This document shows positions 1 through 7,940 of a stretch of 64,000 nt of DNA, piece by piece. Source of the DNA: Methylobacterium oxalidis (GTDB lineage: Bacteria > Pseudomonadota > Alphaproteobacteria > Rhizobiales > Beijerinckiaceae); NCBI RefSeq assembly GCF_007992195.1, contig NZ_BJZU01000061.1, positions 1 to 64,000 of the forward strand, in the 5' to 3' direction. The stretch's first letter is position 1; every line of letters begins with the position of its first letter. The translations under genes were made by a program, and so were the position numbers. The notes below the pieces were generated by a model. That model did not search any database. It was given only the letters and a program-made list of their open reading frames with translations, and was not told the origin of the DNA.

Positions 1-186
1 CCCGTGCCTCTCGGCAAGCGCCCGGTCCTTGTCGGACGGGTCGATCACGGTGAAGCGCGCCTTGTCGTAGGCGAAGTGGCGCTCGATCAGGGGCAGGGTG
101 CCGCGGCCGATCGAGCCGAACCCGATCATCACGATGGGACCGCTGATGCGGCCGTGGACGGGGTGCTGGTTCGGCTGGTCGGTCAT
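1..186 (-). CDS. hss: Homospermidine synthase, N-terminal part (cut by window edge)
   Basis: The first 62 residues are visible, starting at an ATG on the minus strand; the rest lies outside the window. The segment GPIVMIGFGSIGRGTLPLIE followed by RHF is the characteristic N-terminal Rossmann nucleotide-binding stretch of bacterial homospermidine synthase, which forms homospermidine from putrescine or spermidine in an NAD-dependent reaction. Homospermidine is a common polyamine of Alphaproteobacteria. The identification rests only on this fragment, but the motif is distinctive. Confidence 0.85.
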   Translation of the reverse strand, partial: MTDQPNQHPVHGRISGPIVMIGFGSIGRGTLPLIERHFAYDKARFTVIDPSDKDRALAERHG

Positions 187-481
187 CGGGCGGGGAATCC
201 TTCCTCTCCTGTCGCTCCGTGCGGCGAAGCGGCGTCCATAAGCAGCGGACATGACGAATGAGCGACGCGCTCACTGGCCCCTCGCGTCCCCGGGGTCAAC
301 CGCCGGACCGCCGGCAATTGTGAAGAGGGCGTTGCCGGAGCATGAGCCGGCCGCATGGCCGCCGCGCGGAATGCTGCATTGCACGCATAGTCCACACCGG
401 TCATTTTGCAATGCAACATGAAGCCGCGCCTCGGTCGAACGGCTCTGGAAACGCCCGCATGCACGCTCTCGGAGTCCTGCC

Positions 482-661
482 ATGCTCGCGGTCCTCGTCT
501 CGAACATCTCCCGCCCGGTCGAGGAGCCTCTCGACCGCGACCCCGGCGTCCTGACCCTGGCCGCCGCGATCGTCCGCGCGGTTCGGCGCGAACACGAGGC
601 GGCCTTCGCGCGCCGCTGTGCCCAGGCGCGGAGCAGCGGCGTCGACGCCGCCTTCCGCTGA
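482..661 (+). CDS. Small hypothetical protein (59 aa)
   Basis: A short frame (MLAVLVSNISRPVEEPLDRD...) sits between the divergent hss gene and the IalB-type gene. It has Arg/Ala-rich composition with an amphipathic helix-like stretch around residues 25-45 (LAAAIVRAVRREHEAAFARR). No family is recognised. It is the only plausible coding frame in an otherwise gene-free stretch of about 590 bases, and no convincing ribosome-binding site precedes it. It could be a chance frame in GC-rich DNA. Confidence 0.3.
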   Translation: MLAVLVSNISRPVEEPLDRDPGVLTLAAAIVRAVRREHEAAFARRCAQARSSGVDAAFR

Positions 662-780
662 GGCCGGGCCGGAGCGCGACAACAAACTCGGGTGCCCGCG
701 ATTGCATCGCGGGCCAGGGGCCTTTAGGCGGCTTCTCCGAGCCGCGACGCCGACTGCGCCGCGCTTGGGGACACAGCCGC

Positions 781-1449
781 ATGACGCAGATCCGCGCGAT
801 CCGCACCTTCGCCCTGATCGGCACGATCATCCTCGGCCCATTCGCGACGGCCGGCGCGGGCCGCGCGCAGGAGGATGCACCCGCCCCCGAGAGCGCGGCA
901 CCCGCGGCGAAGCCGAAGCCGAAGCCCCAGCCCCGCAAGCCGGCCCCGAAGCCGGCCGAAGCCGCACCGCCGGCGCCGGCGCCGAGCGCTGCCGCCGTCT
1001 GGCCGGCCGGCGCGACGGCGGTGAGCGAGACCTACGACAACTGGACCGTCAACTGCAGCCGCGAGAGCGCGAACACGAGCTGCATGGTCATGCAGAGCCA
1101 GGGCGACCGGAAGACGGGACGACGCCAGTTCGCCATCGAGCTGAAGGCCCCGAAGGACGGGCGCTCGGAAGGGCTGATCCTGATGCCGTTCGGCGTCTCG
1201 ATCGAGCCCGGCGTCTCGTTCAAGCTCGACGAGACGGTGCTCGGCAAGGGCGCCCCCTACCTCGCCTGCGGCTCGGAAGGATGTCTCGTGCCGATCAGTT
1301 TCCCGACGCTCGCCACCGACTCGATGAAGACCGCCGAGAAGCTGACGATCACCGCCCCGCGGCCCGAGGGCCAGGAGCCGACCGTGATCACGGTGCCGCT
1401 CGCCGGCTTCGCCGCAGCCTTCGCGCGCGTGATCGCATTCAGCGGCTGA
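781..1449 (+). CDS. Invasion-associated locus B (IalB) family exported protein
   Basis: 222 aa. It has an N-terminal signal peptide (hydrophobic core at about residues 9-25, likely cleavage after GRAQ at about 30). A Pro/Ala/Lys-rich linker (about 35-75) with repeated KPKPKP-type units follows. The IalB domain spans about 80-222: it opens with YDNWTVNC and carries paired cysteines (SANTSCMVM, LACGSEGCLVP) typical of the family. IalB-type proteins are periplasmic or envelope proteins, named from Bartonella but widespread in free-living Hyphomicrobiales; their biochemical role is unclear. The start chosen is the ATG directly before the signal peptide. Longer upstream extension in the same frame looks non-coding. 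Confidence 0.85.
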   Translation: MTQIRAIRTFALIGTIILGPFATAGAGRAQEDAPAPESAAPAAKPKPKPQPRKPAPKPAEAAPPAPAPSAAAVWPAGATAVSETYDNWTVNCSRESANTSCMVMQSQGDRKTGRRQFAIELKAPKDGRSEGLILMPFGVSIEPGVSFKLDETVLGKGAPYLACGSEGCLVPISFPTLATDSMKTAEKLTITAPRPEGQEPTVITVPLAGFAAAFARVIAFSG

Positions 1450-1493
1450 GCATCGGTACGGATCGATCGGACGGGCGAGGAGCGAGGGCGGCC

Positions 1494-1871
1494 ATGATGC
1501 ACGGGACGGTGCGTGGGATGATCCTGACGGGGCTCGTCGCCTCTCTCGTCACGCCGCTCACGGCGCAGGAGGGGCCTCCGGGAGCGCCGAGTCCGGCCGA
1601 GCGGCAGCGCAACAACGCCGCGAAGCTCGCGGGACTGGTCGCCTTCGTCGACGCGTCGTGCCCGGACCTGAAGGGCGACCCGGACAAGCTCCGGATGGCG
1701 GTGACCCGGCTCGGCGTCGATCCCGCCGAGCTGAACCAGGGTGATCTGCATCTGCGCGCGAGAGCCTATACGGAGATCTACCAGAAGGATGCGGAGGCGA
1801 GCTGCAAGCGCGCCGTGGAGACCTTCGGCGAGGCCGGCAAGGCGATTCCGGGCCTCATCGTGAGGAAGTGA
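1494..1871 (+). CDS. Small exported protein of unknown function
   Basis: 125 aa, beginning at an ATG 45 bases after the IalB gene stop on the same strand, so probably co-transcribed. A signal peptide is evident (MMHGTVRGMILTGLVASLVTP, cleavage near TAQ at about 25). The mature part is small and helical-looking with two cysteines (VDASCPDL and DAEASCKRA) that could form a disulphide in the periplasm. No family is recognised. Its conserved pairing with the IalB-type gene cannot be tested here. Confidence 0.7.
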   Translation: MMHGTVRGMILTGLVASLVTPLTAQEGPPGAPSPAERQRNNAAKLAGLVAFVDASCPDLKGDPDKLRMAVTRLGVDPAELNQGDLHLRARAYTEIYQKDAEASCKRAVETFGEAGKAIPGLIVRK

Positions 1872-1890
1872 GAACCGGACGGGTCCGCAA

Positions 1891-1905
1891 TTAAGCGGCC
1901 ATTAG
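1891..1905 (+). promoter_or_regulatory. Candidate CtrA box upstream of TPR gene
   Basis: TTAAGCGGCCATTAG fits the CtrA recognition site TTAA-N7-TTAA with one mismatch (final G). It lies about 90 bp upstream of the ATG at 1996, in the short gap before the large TPR gene. The match is read directly; function is inferred from Caulobacter-type CtrA sites. Confidence 0.45.
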
Positions 1906-1995
1906 CCCTGTCCGGGCACAATCCGACCCCGAAGTGACGTACAGGCGCAGCGCCCCGGCCGGGGCGCCCGCCGCTCTCGGGTGTGGCGTTTCACG

Positions 1996-4900
1996 ATGGC
2001 GGCTGGTCTCGCAACAGGGCGGCGGAGGCGTCGCCGCACGGCTCTGGCCTGCCTCGGACTCGCCCTCTGGCTCCAGGGCGGCGCCGCAGAGGCCGCTCGC
2101 CTCCTCGCGGCCAAGGGAAGCCAGCTCGAGCGCTACGGCCGCATCGCGCTGACCTTCGACGCGCCGGTTTCCGTCAAGGCGAAGCTGATGGGCACCGTGC
2201 TGGTGCTGAGCTTCGGCGAGCGGGTGCAGGGGGCGCCCGAGCGCCTCGCCGCCGAGATGCCGGCTTTCGTGACGACGGTGCGGCGCGATCCCGACGGCAC
2301 CGGCCTGCGTCTCGCTCTCCAGAAGCCCTACCGCGTCAACGTGCAGGAGGCCGGCGAGCAGGTCTTCGTGGACCTGCTTCCAGAGGGCTGGGCGGGCCTG
2401 CCGCCGCCGCTGCCGCCGGAGGTGGTCACCGAGCTCGCCAAGCGCGTGCAGCGCGCGGAGGCAGCCCTCAAGGCCGCGACGCCCGTGCCCCCACGGAAGG
2501 CGCTGCCCGTCGAGGTGGCCCACCTGCCGAGCCTGACCCGCCTCGCGATGCGCCTGCCGCCCGGCACGGCGACCTCCGCCGAGCCGGCCGGAGCCGCGAC
2601 CCGCATCCGCGTCGCCGGTCCCTGGCGCATCGAGGCGGCCGAGATCCGGGGCCGCACCAAGCCCGCGGCGGCGAACGTCGTCGCCGAGGAGGACGAGGGC
2701 GGAGCCTCCCTTCTCGTCACGCCGGGCGAGGGCTACCTGCTGACGACCGAGCGGGACGACGACGGGCTCACGATCGACCTGAGCCTGCGGACCCCGACAC
2801 CCCGGCAGGCCGCGAGCCCCGTTCCGACGGTCCCCGGCGCCGCGGAACCGTCCGCGCCGCCCGACGTGAAGCCGGCTCCGGCGGTTCGGGTTGGGGCTGG
2901 ACCGGCGCCGGATCCGGCCGCGTCGGCGCCGGAGCGGGCGGCCGGTGACGGCCTCGTCTTCTCCTTCCGCAGCACCCCGCCCGCGGCCCTGTTCGAGCGC
3001 GCGGGCGTCGCCACCCTCGTCTTCGAGACGGACGAGCCGGTCACGGCCGCCGATGCCGAGCGGATCGGCCTGCGGCCGGTCGGCCCGCCGGCGCGAACGG
3101 GCGGCGTGGTCGCCCTCAGCTTCGTCGTGCCGGCCGGCCGCCTGATCGACCTCCTTCCGGTCGGGCCGGCGCGGGGCGCCGGGGGCTGGGAGCTCGTGAC
3201 GGGCGACACCCTGAGCCCGGGCGACAGCCTCACCGCGACCCGCGCGCCCGGACCGGGCGGGCGTTTCGGCGTCGGCCTGAAGTTGCCCGCCCCGGGCAGC
3301 GCCACCTGGCTCGACCTCGACGGCGAGCGGGTGGCCGTGGTGACGAGCCGGGCGCGGCGCCTGGCGGGCGTCGCCAAGCGCCAGCGCTTCGTGGATTTCG
3401 AGCTGCTGCCGAGCCGCCTCGGCGTGGCGGTGGCAGCGCAGGCCGACGACCTCGCGGTGCGCCCGGACCTCGACGGCGTCAGCATCGGGCGCGAGGGCGG
3501 GCTCGCCGTCTCGACCGTGATGCGGGAGCCGGAGGCGCCGCTCGGCAGGGCCGGCGCGCTGGCGATCGAGCGCGGACCCTGGGAGATGGCCCGGCGCGGG
3601 GACGTGCGCGAGACGCTCCGCGAGCTGACGCGGGCGATCACCGAGGCGACGAGCGCCATGCGCGGCCCGCCCCGCCTCGACCTCGCCCGCGCCATGCTGG
3701 CCAACGGCCTCGACCCGGAGGCCCTGGCCGTCCTCGCCGCAGCCGGCGCCGACGACCCGGTGATCGCCGGCCAGCGCGAGATCCCGATCCTCGCCGGCCT
3801 CGCCGAGGCCCGCCTCGGGCGGCTGGCGGCGGCTCGGCGCACGCTCGCCGCCGAGAACCTGGCGCAGGACCCGGAGGCCGCCCTCTGGCGCGGGTTCGCC
3901 GAAGCCCAGGCCGGCCGCTGGGTCGCCGCCGACAACGCCTTCCGCGCCACCGGAGACATCCTCGAGCGCTATCCGGAGGATCTCCAGGCGCTCCTGAAGG
4001 CCGCGACGATCGAGGCGGCGATCGAGACCGGCGACCTCGAAGGCGCCAGCCGCGGCCTCGTCTCCGTCGGCCGGCTCACGCCGCCCCCGATCCTGCGCGA
4101 CCGCTTCGCCTTCCTGCGCGGCCGGATGGAGGAGGCCACGGGTCAGACCGTGGCGGCGCTCGCGACCTACGAGCGCCTCAGCGCGGAAGCCGAGCGGCCC
4201 GTGGCGGTCGCGGCGACGCTGCGCGGCACGCTGCTCGCCCACGCGTCCGGCAAGCTCGCCAGCAAGGAGGCGATCGACCGCCTGGAGCGGGAGGCGATCA
4301 CGTGGCACGGCGGAGAGACGGAGGAGGCCATGACTGCCGGCCTCGCGCATCTCTACGCCGATGCCGGCCGCTACCGCGACGCCTTCCTGGCCACACGGCG
4401 CGCCAACGCGACGGCCCCCGACTCGCCGGTGTCGCGCGGCCTGCACGCCGAGGCGCAGGCCCTGTTCGACGACCTCTTCCTGAGCCCGCTCGGGGACAGG
4501 ATCCCGGGCATCGAGGCGGTGGCGCTCTACTTCGACTTCAAGGATTTCGCCCCGATCGGCCGGCGCGGCGACGAGATCGTCCGCCGCCTCGCGGACCGGC
4601 TGGTCGGGCTCGATCTTCTCGATTCGGCCGCCGAGCTGCTGCAGCACCAGGTCGACAACCGGTTGACCGGGGCGGCGCGAGCAAGCGTCGCCGCGAGGCT
4701 CGCGGCGATCCGCCTGATGGACGGCAAGCCCCTCATGGCGCTCGACGTCCTCGAAGCGACGCACCTGCCCGAACTGCCGGGCGACCTGCGCCGGGCCCGC
4801 GGCCTGATCCGGGCCCGCGCCCTGTCGGACCTCTCGCGCACCGACCTCGCCCTGGAGACGATCGAGGGCGACACGGCCGCCGACGCGCAGCGCCTGCGGG

Positions 4901-5328
4901 CCGACATCCTGTGGGGCGCGCGGCGCTGGCGCGAGGCCGGCGAGGCGCACGAGGCGCTGCTCGGCGACATCTGGCGCGGCCGCAAGCCCCTCGACGAGGC
5001 AGCCCGCGCGGACGTGATCCGGGCGGCCATCGCCTACGATCTCTCGGGCGAGACGATCGGGCTCGAGCGCCTCAAGGGCAAGTTCGCGGGGCCGATGTCG
5101 GAGAGCGCCGACGCGCGGACCTTCGCCCTGCTCACCGCCGCGAACGCGCTCCGGAACCCAGGCTTCCGCGAGATCGCGCAGCGCGCCACCAGCGCCGAGA
5201 CGCTGGCCGCCTTCCTCGCCGAGTACCGCAGGCGCTACCCCGACACCGGCGTGCCCGACCGGGGCAGGCCGTCCGAGAAGGCCGGTACCCGCGCCGAGAA
5301 CCGCCCGGAGAGCGCGCCGCCGGGCTGA
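1996..5328 (+). CDS. Large exported TPR protein with AMIN-like N-terminus, probably flagellar or polar accessory
   Basis: 1110 aa from the ATG at 1996 (a GTG at 1981 gives five more residues). It has an Arg-rich signal peptide with hydrophobic core LACLGLALWLQGGAAEA. The N-terminal third holds beta-rich segments resembling AMIN-type envelope domains (about 25-120, 195-250 and 310-440), separated by a Pro/Ala linker. The C-terminal half (about 530-1080) is made of Ala-rich helical pairs typical of TPR repeats (ARAMLANGLDPEALAVLAAA; AEARLGRLAAARRTLAAE). The tail is low-complexity. No cytoplasmic enzymatic motif is seen. It converges on fliP with a 7-base gap and has a CtrA-like box upstream, so a role in flagellum assembly or the cell pole is inferred, not shown. 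Confidence 0.75.
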   Translation: MAAGLATGRRRRRRTALACLGLALWLQGGAAEAARLLAAKGSQLERYGRIALTFDAPVSVKAKLMGTVLVLSFGERVQGAPERLAAEMPAFVTTVRRDPDGTGLRLALQKPYRVNVQEAGEQVFVDLLPEGWAGLPPPLPPEVVTELAKRVQRAEAALKAATPVPPRKALPVEVAHLPSLTRLAMRLPPGTATSAEPAGAATRIRVAGPWRIEAAEIRGRTKPAAANVVAEEDEGGASLLVTPGEGYLLTTERDDDGLTIDLSLRTPTPRQAASPVPTVPGAAEPSAPPDVKPAPAVRVGAGPAPDPAASAPERAAGDGLVFSFRSTPPAALFERAGVATLVFETDEPVTAADAERIGLRPVGPPARTGGVVALSFVVPAGRLIDLLPVGPARGAGGWELVTGDTLSPGDSLTATRAPGPGGRFGVGLKLPAPGSATWLDLDGERVAVVTSRARRLAGVAKRQRFVDFELLPSRLGVAVAAQADDLAVRPDLDGVSIGREGGLAVSTVMREPEAPLGRAGALAIERGPWEMARRGDVRETLRELTRAITEATSAMRGPPRLDLARAMLANGLDPEALAVLAAAGADDPVIAGQREIPILAGLAEARLGRLAAARRTLAAENLAQDPEAALWRGFAEAQAGRWVAADNAFRATGDILERYPEDLQALLKAATIEAAIETGDLEGASRGLVSVGRLTPPPILRDRFAFLRGRMEEATGQTVAALATYERLSAEAERPVAVAATLRGTLLAHASGKLASKEAIDRLEREAITWHGGETEEAMTAGLAHLYADAGRYRDAFLATRRANATAPDSPVSRGLHAEAQALFDDLFLSPLGDRIPGIEAVALYFDFKDFAPIGRRGDEIVRRLADRLVGLDLLDSAAELLQHQVDNRLTGAARASVAARLAAIRLMDGKPLMALDVLEATHLPELPGDLRRARGLIRARALSDLSRTDLALETIEGDTAADAQRLRADILWGARRWREAGEAHEALLGDIWRGRKPLDEAARADVIRAAIAYDLSGETIGLERLKGKFAGPMSESADARTFALLTAANALRNPGFREIAQRATSAETLAAFLAEYRRRYPDTGVPDRGRPSEKAGTRAENRPESAPPG

Positions 5329-5335
5329 TCGCCGC

Positions 5336-6109
5336 TCAGGTTCCGTAGCTCTGGACGAGGGATCCGGCGACCAGCGTCCATCCGTCCACGAGCACGAAGA
5401 AGATCAGCTTGAACGGCAGCGCCACGGTGGCGGGCGGCACCATCATCATGCCGACCGCCATCAGCACCGAGGCGACCACGAGGTCGATGATCAGGAAGGG
5501 GATGAAGAGCAGGAACCCGATCTCGAAGGCCCGCCGCAGCTCCGAGATCATGAAGGCCGGGGTGACGATCTCCAGGCCCACCGCCTCGGGCCCGGAGGGG
5601 GTCGGCACCTTGGCCATGTCGAGGAAGAGCTTGAGGTCCTTCTCCCGCACGTTGCGCAGCATGAAGGTCTTGAAGGGGGCGGAGGCGCGCTCGAACGCCT
5701 GTCCCTGCGTGATCTGGCCGGCGATCAGCGGCTCGATGCCGGCGCGGTAGGCCTCCCGCCCGGTCGGCGCCATCACGAAGGCGGTCAGGAACAGCGCGAG
5801 GCTGACGATCACCGCGGTCGGCGGCGCCGTCTGCGTGCCGAGCGCCGAGCGCAGGATCGAGAGCACCACGACGATTCGCGTGAAGGAGGTCGCCATCACG
5901 AGGACGGAGGGCGCCAGCGCCAGGACCGTGATGAGGGCGACGAGCTGGAGCGCCCGCTCGGTCACCCCGCCCGCCCCGAGGTCGACGGTGACGCTCTGGG
6001 CGAAAGCCGGTCCGGCCGAGGCACAGAGGGCGAGTAGCGGCACGACGAGGAGCGCGGCGCCCGCGCACCGGGCCGTGCGCGGGAGGAGGTGTCGATTCGG
6101 GGTCGTCAT
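5336..6109 (-). CDS. fliP: Flagellar type III export apparatus protein FliP
   Basis: 257 aa from the ATG at 6109. FliP forms the export-gate pore with FliQ and FliR at the basal-body centre. A cleavable signal peptide (LLVVPLLALCASAGPAFAQ) is followed by the family's conserved core: SFTRIVVVLSILRSALGTQT, the FKTFMLRNVREKDL stretch, FMISELRRAFEIGFLLFIPF, and the C-terminal VLMAVGMMMVPP and LPFKLIFFVLVDGW. An in-frame ATG at 6169 overlaps the upstream stop (ATGA) and would add 20 residues. I prefer 6109 because it gives a normal signal peptide. It is separated from the other export-gate genes, none of which is in this window. Confidence 0.95.
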   Translation of the reverse strand: MTTPNRHLLPRTARCAGAALLVVPLLALCASAGPAFAQSVTVDLGAGGVTERALQLVALITVLALAPSVLVMATSFTRIVVVLSILRSALGTQTAPPTAVIVSLALFLTAFVMAPTGREAYRAGIEPLIAGQITQGQAFERASAPFKTFMLRNVREKDLKLFLDMAKVPTPSGPEAVGLEIVTPAFMISELRRAFEIGFLLFIPFLIIDLVVASVLMAVGMMMVPPATVALPFKLIFFVLVDGWTLVAGSLVQSYGT

Positions 6110-6165
6110 GACGGCCGGCACGGTGGTCGCAGGACGCCCGCGAGGCAAGCTCGCCGCGGGCGCAC

Positions 6166-7224
6166 TCATCGGACGAGCCCCGCCGAGCGGCGGGCCTCCA
6201 GGCTCTGCCAGACCAGGAGCGAGGGCAGGCCCAGCACCACGTCCGGGACGCGCTTGGCGAGCGAGACGGCGATGGCGGTGCCCGCGTCGATGCCGAACAG
6301 CGCGCCGACCACGACGAAGCCGCTCTCCTGGACGCCGAGCCCGCTCGGGATCGGGAAGGCGGCCGACTTCACCGCCTGCGCCAGCGCCTCGATCACCAGC
6401 GCCTCGGAGACGGTCACGCCCTCGACGCCGATGCAGGCGAGCACGATCCAGATCTCGGCCGCACCGAGCACCCAGGCGACGAGGTGGAGCAGGACGGACT
6501 GCGCGACGGGACCCCAGCGCCGCCGGCCCCAGACGGCGTCAAGGGCATCCTGGACGCTCGCGGCGGCGGCGGCGTCGCCGCCGGCGGGCGCGGCTTCCCG
6601 GGCGAAGCGCCGGGCGAGGCCCGCGAGGCGACGCTCGATGAAGCGGGCCGCGCCGCTCCTCTGGATGGCGAAGAAGGCGCCGAGCGCCAGGCCGGCGACC
6701 GCCAGCGCGTGCAGCATCCACCCGGCCAGGGCCGCCGCGGGCTCGCCGTCGAGGCGGGTGAGCAGCAGGGCGCCCGCGAGGGCGAACAGGGCCTGGGTTC
6801 CGGCCTGGATCAGCAGATCGGCGAGGATCGAGGCGGCGGCGAGCGCGCCCGTCACGCCCCAGAAGGTGAGGAGGCGCCCGCCCACCACGTCGCCGCCGAC
6901 GGAGGCCACGGGCAGGAGCACGTTGATGCCCTCGCGCACGTAGCGCAGGACGACGAAGGCTCCGGTCTCGGCGGGGCTCAGGCCCGACAGGAGCCGCGCC
7001 CAGGCGAGCCCGCAGAGCAGGACGATGACGGCCCGCACCATCACGACGGCCGCGAGCCCGGCGAGGCCGATCCGGCCGAAGGCGGAGGCCACGGCGCCGA
7101 TGTCGTTGGTGGCGACGAGCCAGACCGCCAGCACGAGGCCGAGGGCCGTGCCGAAGAGGGGCAGGCGTCGGAGCAATGCGCGCCCAAGCCCGCCGCCGGC
7201 CCGGCCGCTGGTGCCGGCGCTCAT
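6166..7224 (-). CDS. Lysylphosphatidylglycerol synthase-type TM domain protein (HpnL-like, YbhN/UPF0104)
   Basis: 352 aa, polytopic membrane protein with about eight hydrophobic segments. It carries the family's signature elements: LRYVREGINVLLPVASVGGD in the N-terminal half and AAFPIPSGLGVQESGFVVVG near the C-terminus. This domain is the flippase-like membrane part of MprF. Stand-alone members, including the hopanoid-associated HpnL group, are thought to move lipids. No synthase domain or hopanoid genes are adjacent. Its stop overlaps an upstream ATG for fliP, so the two may be co-transcribed, although a functional tie with flagella is not evident. Confidence 0.8.
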   Translation of the reverse strand: MSAGTSGRAGGGLGRALLRRLPLFGTALGLVLAVWLVATNDIGAVASAFGRIGLAGLAAVVMVRAVIVLLCGLAWARLLSGLSPAETGAFVVLRYVREGINVLLPVASVGGDVVGGRLLTFWGVTGALAAASILADLLIQAGTQALFALAGALLLTRLDGEPAAALAGWMLHALAVAGLALGAFFAIQRSGAARFIERRLAGLARRFAREAAPAGGDAAAAASVQDALDAVWGRRRWGPVAQSVLLHLVAWVLGAAEIWIVLACIGVEGVTVSEALVIEALAQAVKSAAFPIPSGLGVQESGFVVVGALFGIDAGTAIAVSLAKRVPDVVLGLPSLLVWQSLEARRSAGLVR

Positions 7225-7332
7225 CGGCACGCCGCCGCCCGCCGGCGGAGCCGGGCACGCAAAGGGCGAGCGGGTCTTCTATGAGCCGGCATGACGGACG
7301 CCTCGGGCCCGGCCCGGGGCCGGCTGCTGTCG

Positions 7333-7716
7333 TCAGGAGAGGGGATTCGGTTCCTCGCCCGTTTCGGCGGCCGGCGCTAGCCCGGCTTTGGGGCCGAATT
7401 CGGGGAGGAGGGCGGCGACGGCCTCCTCGGGCGTGGCGGCGGGATCGAGCAGGACGACGCGCCCGCGGGCGAGGCTCGCCCCGGTCGCCACCGCCAGCGC
7501 CCGCTTCGGGTAGGGGCCGAGGCACCCCGTCTCCACGACCCGGACCTTGCGCTTCGGGTGGCCGCGCTTGAGCCCGCGCTTCAGGAGGGCGCGCACCGCC
7601 CGGCTGCCCAGGCTCTGGCGCTTGGCGCATTTCGCGCACACGACGACGACCGCCTCGAGCTTGGTCTTGGCGGTGCGGGACTTCGGGCGTACGGCGGCGG
7701 AGGTCGGATCGCTCAT
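7333..7716 (-). CDS. (2Fe-2S) ferredoxin-like / thioredoxin-fold protein
   Basis: 127 aa. A basic N-terminal stretch precedes VVVVCAKC (Cys27 and Cys30) and a later VVETGCLGPYPKRALAV (Cys65). This arrangement resembles thioredoxin-like [2Fe-2S] ferredoxins and the CbiX/DUF1636-type metal-binding proteins. A full four-cysteine cluster is not present: only three cysteines are visible, so either the cluster is absent or another residue serves. The start is the ATG before SDPTSAAV. The C-terminal 30 residues are acidic and Pro-rich. Function unknown. Confidence 0.65.
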   Translation of the reverse strand: MSDPTSAAVRPKSRTAKTKLEAVVVVCAKCAKRQSLGSRAVRALLKRGLKRGHPKRKVRVVETGCLGPYPKRALAVATGASLARGRVVLLDPAATPEEAVAALLPEFGPKAGLAPAAETGEEPNPLS

Positions 7717-7940
7717 GCGGGCTCGCCTAGGCTCGGCGGAGGAGCGGCGCAACCGCGCCGCGCCCGGCGAGGGCCTGCCGCGGCAAAGGGGCACCCTGAA
7801 CGGCCGAGCTTCCCGCGGGCAGGGTGGGTGCCTTAAAAAGGGCCGAAAAGAGCGGGACTTGGGACCCCATCTTGGACCCGGATCTTGGACGCGATCTGCC
7901 CGGGCGCGAGACCGCGCGCGACCCCCAGGAAAACGAACGG

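Noticed and set aside
1891..4950. A 1019-codon open frame on the minus strand opposite the TPR gene
   Set aside because: It is an antisense shadow of a strongly GC-biased gene. It has Arg/Gly/Ala/Asp-rich composition with no domain, and the plus-strand gene has a signal peptide and repeat structure.
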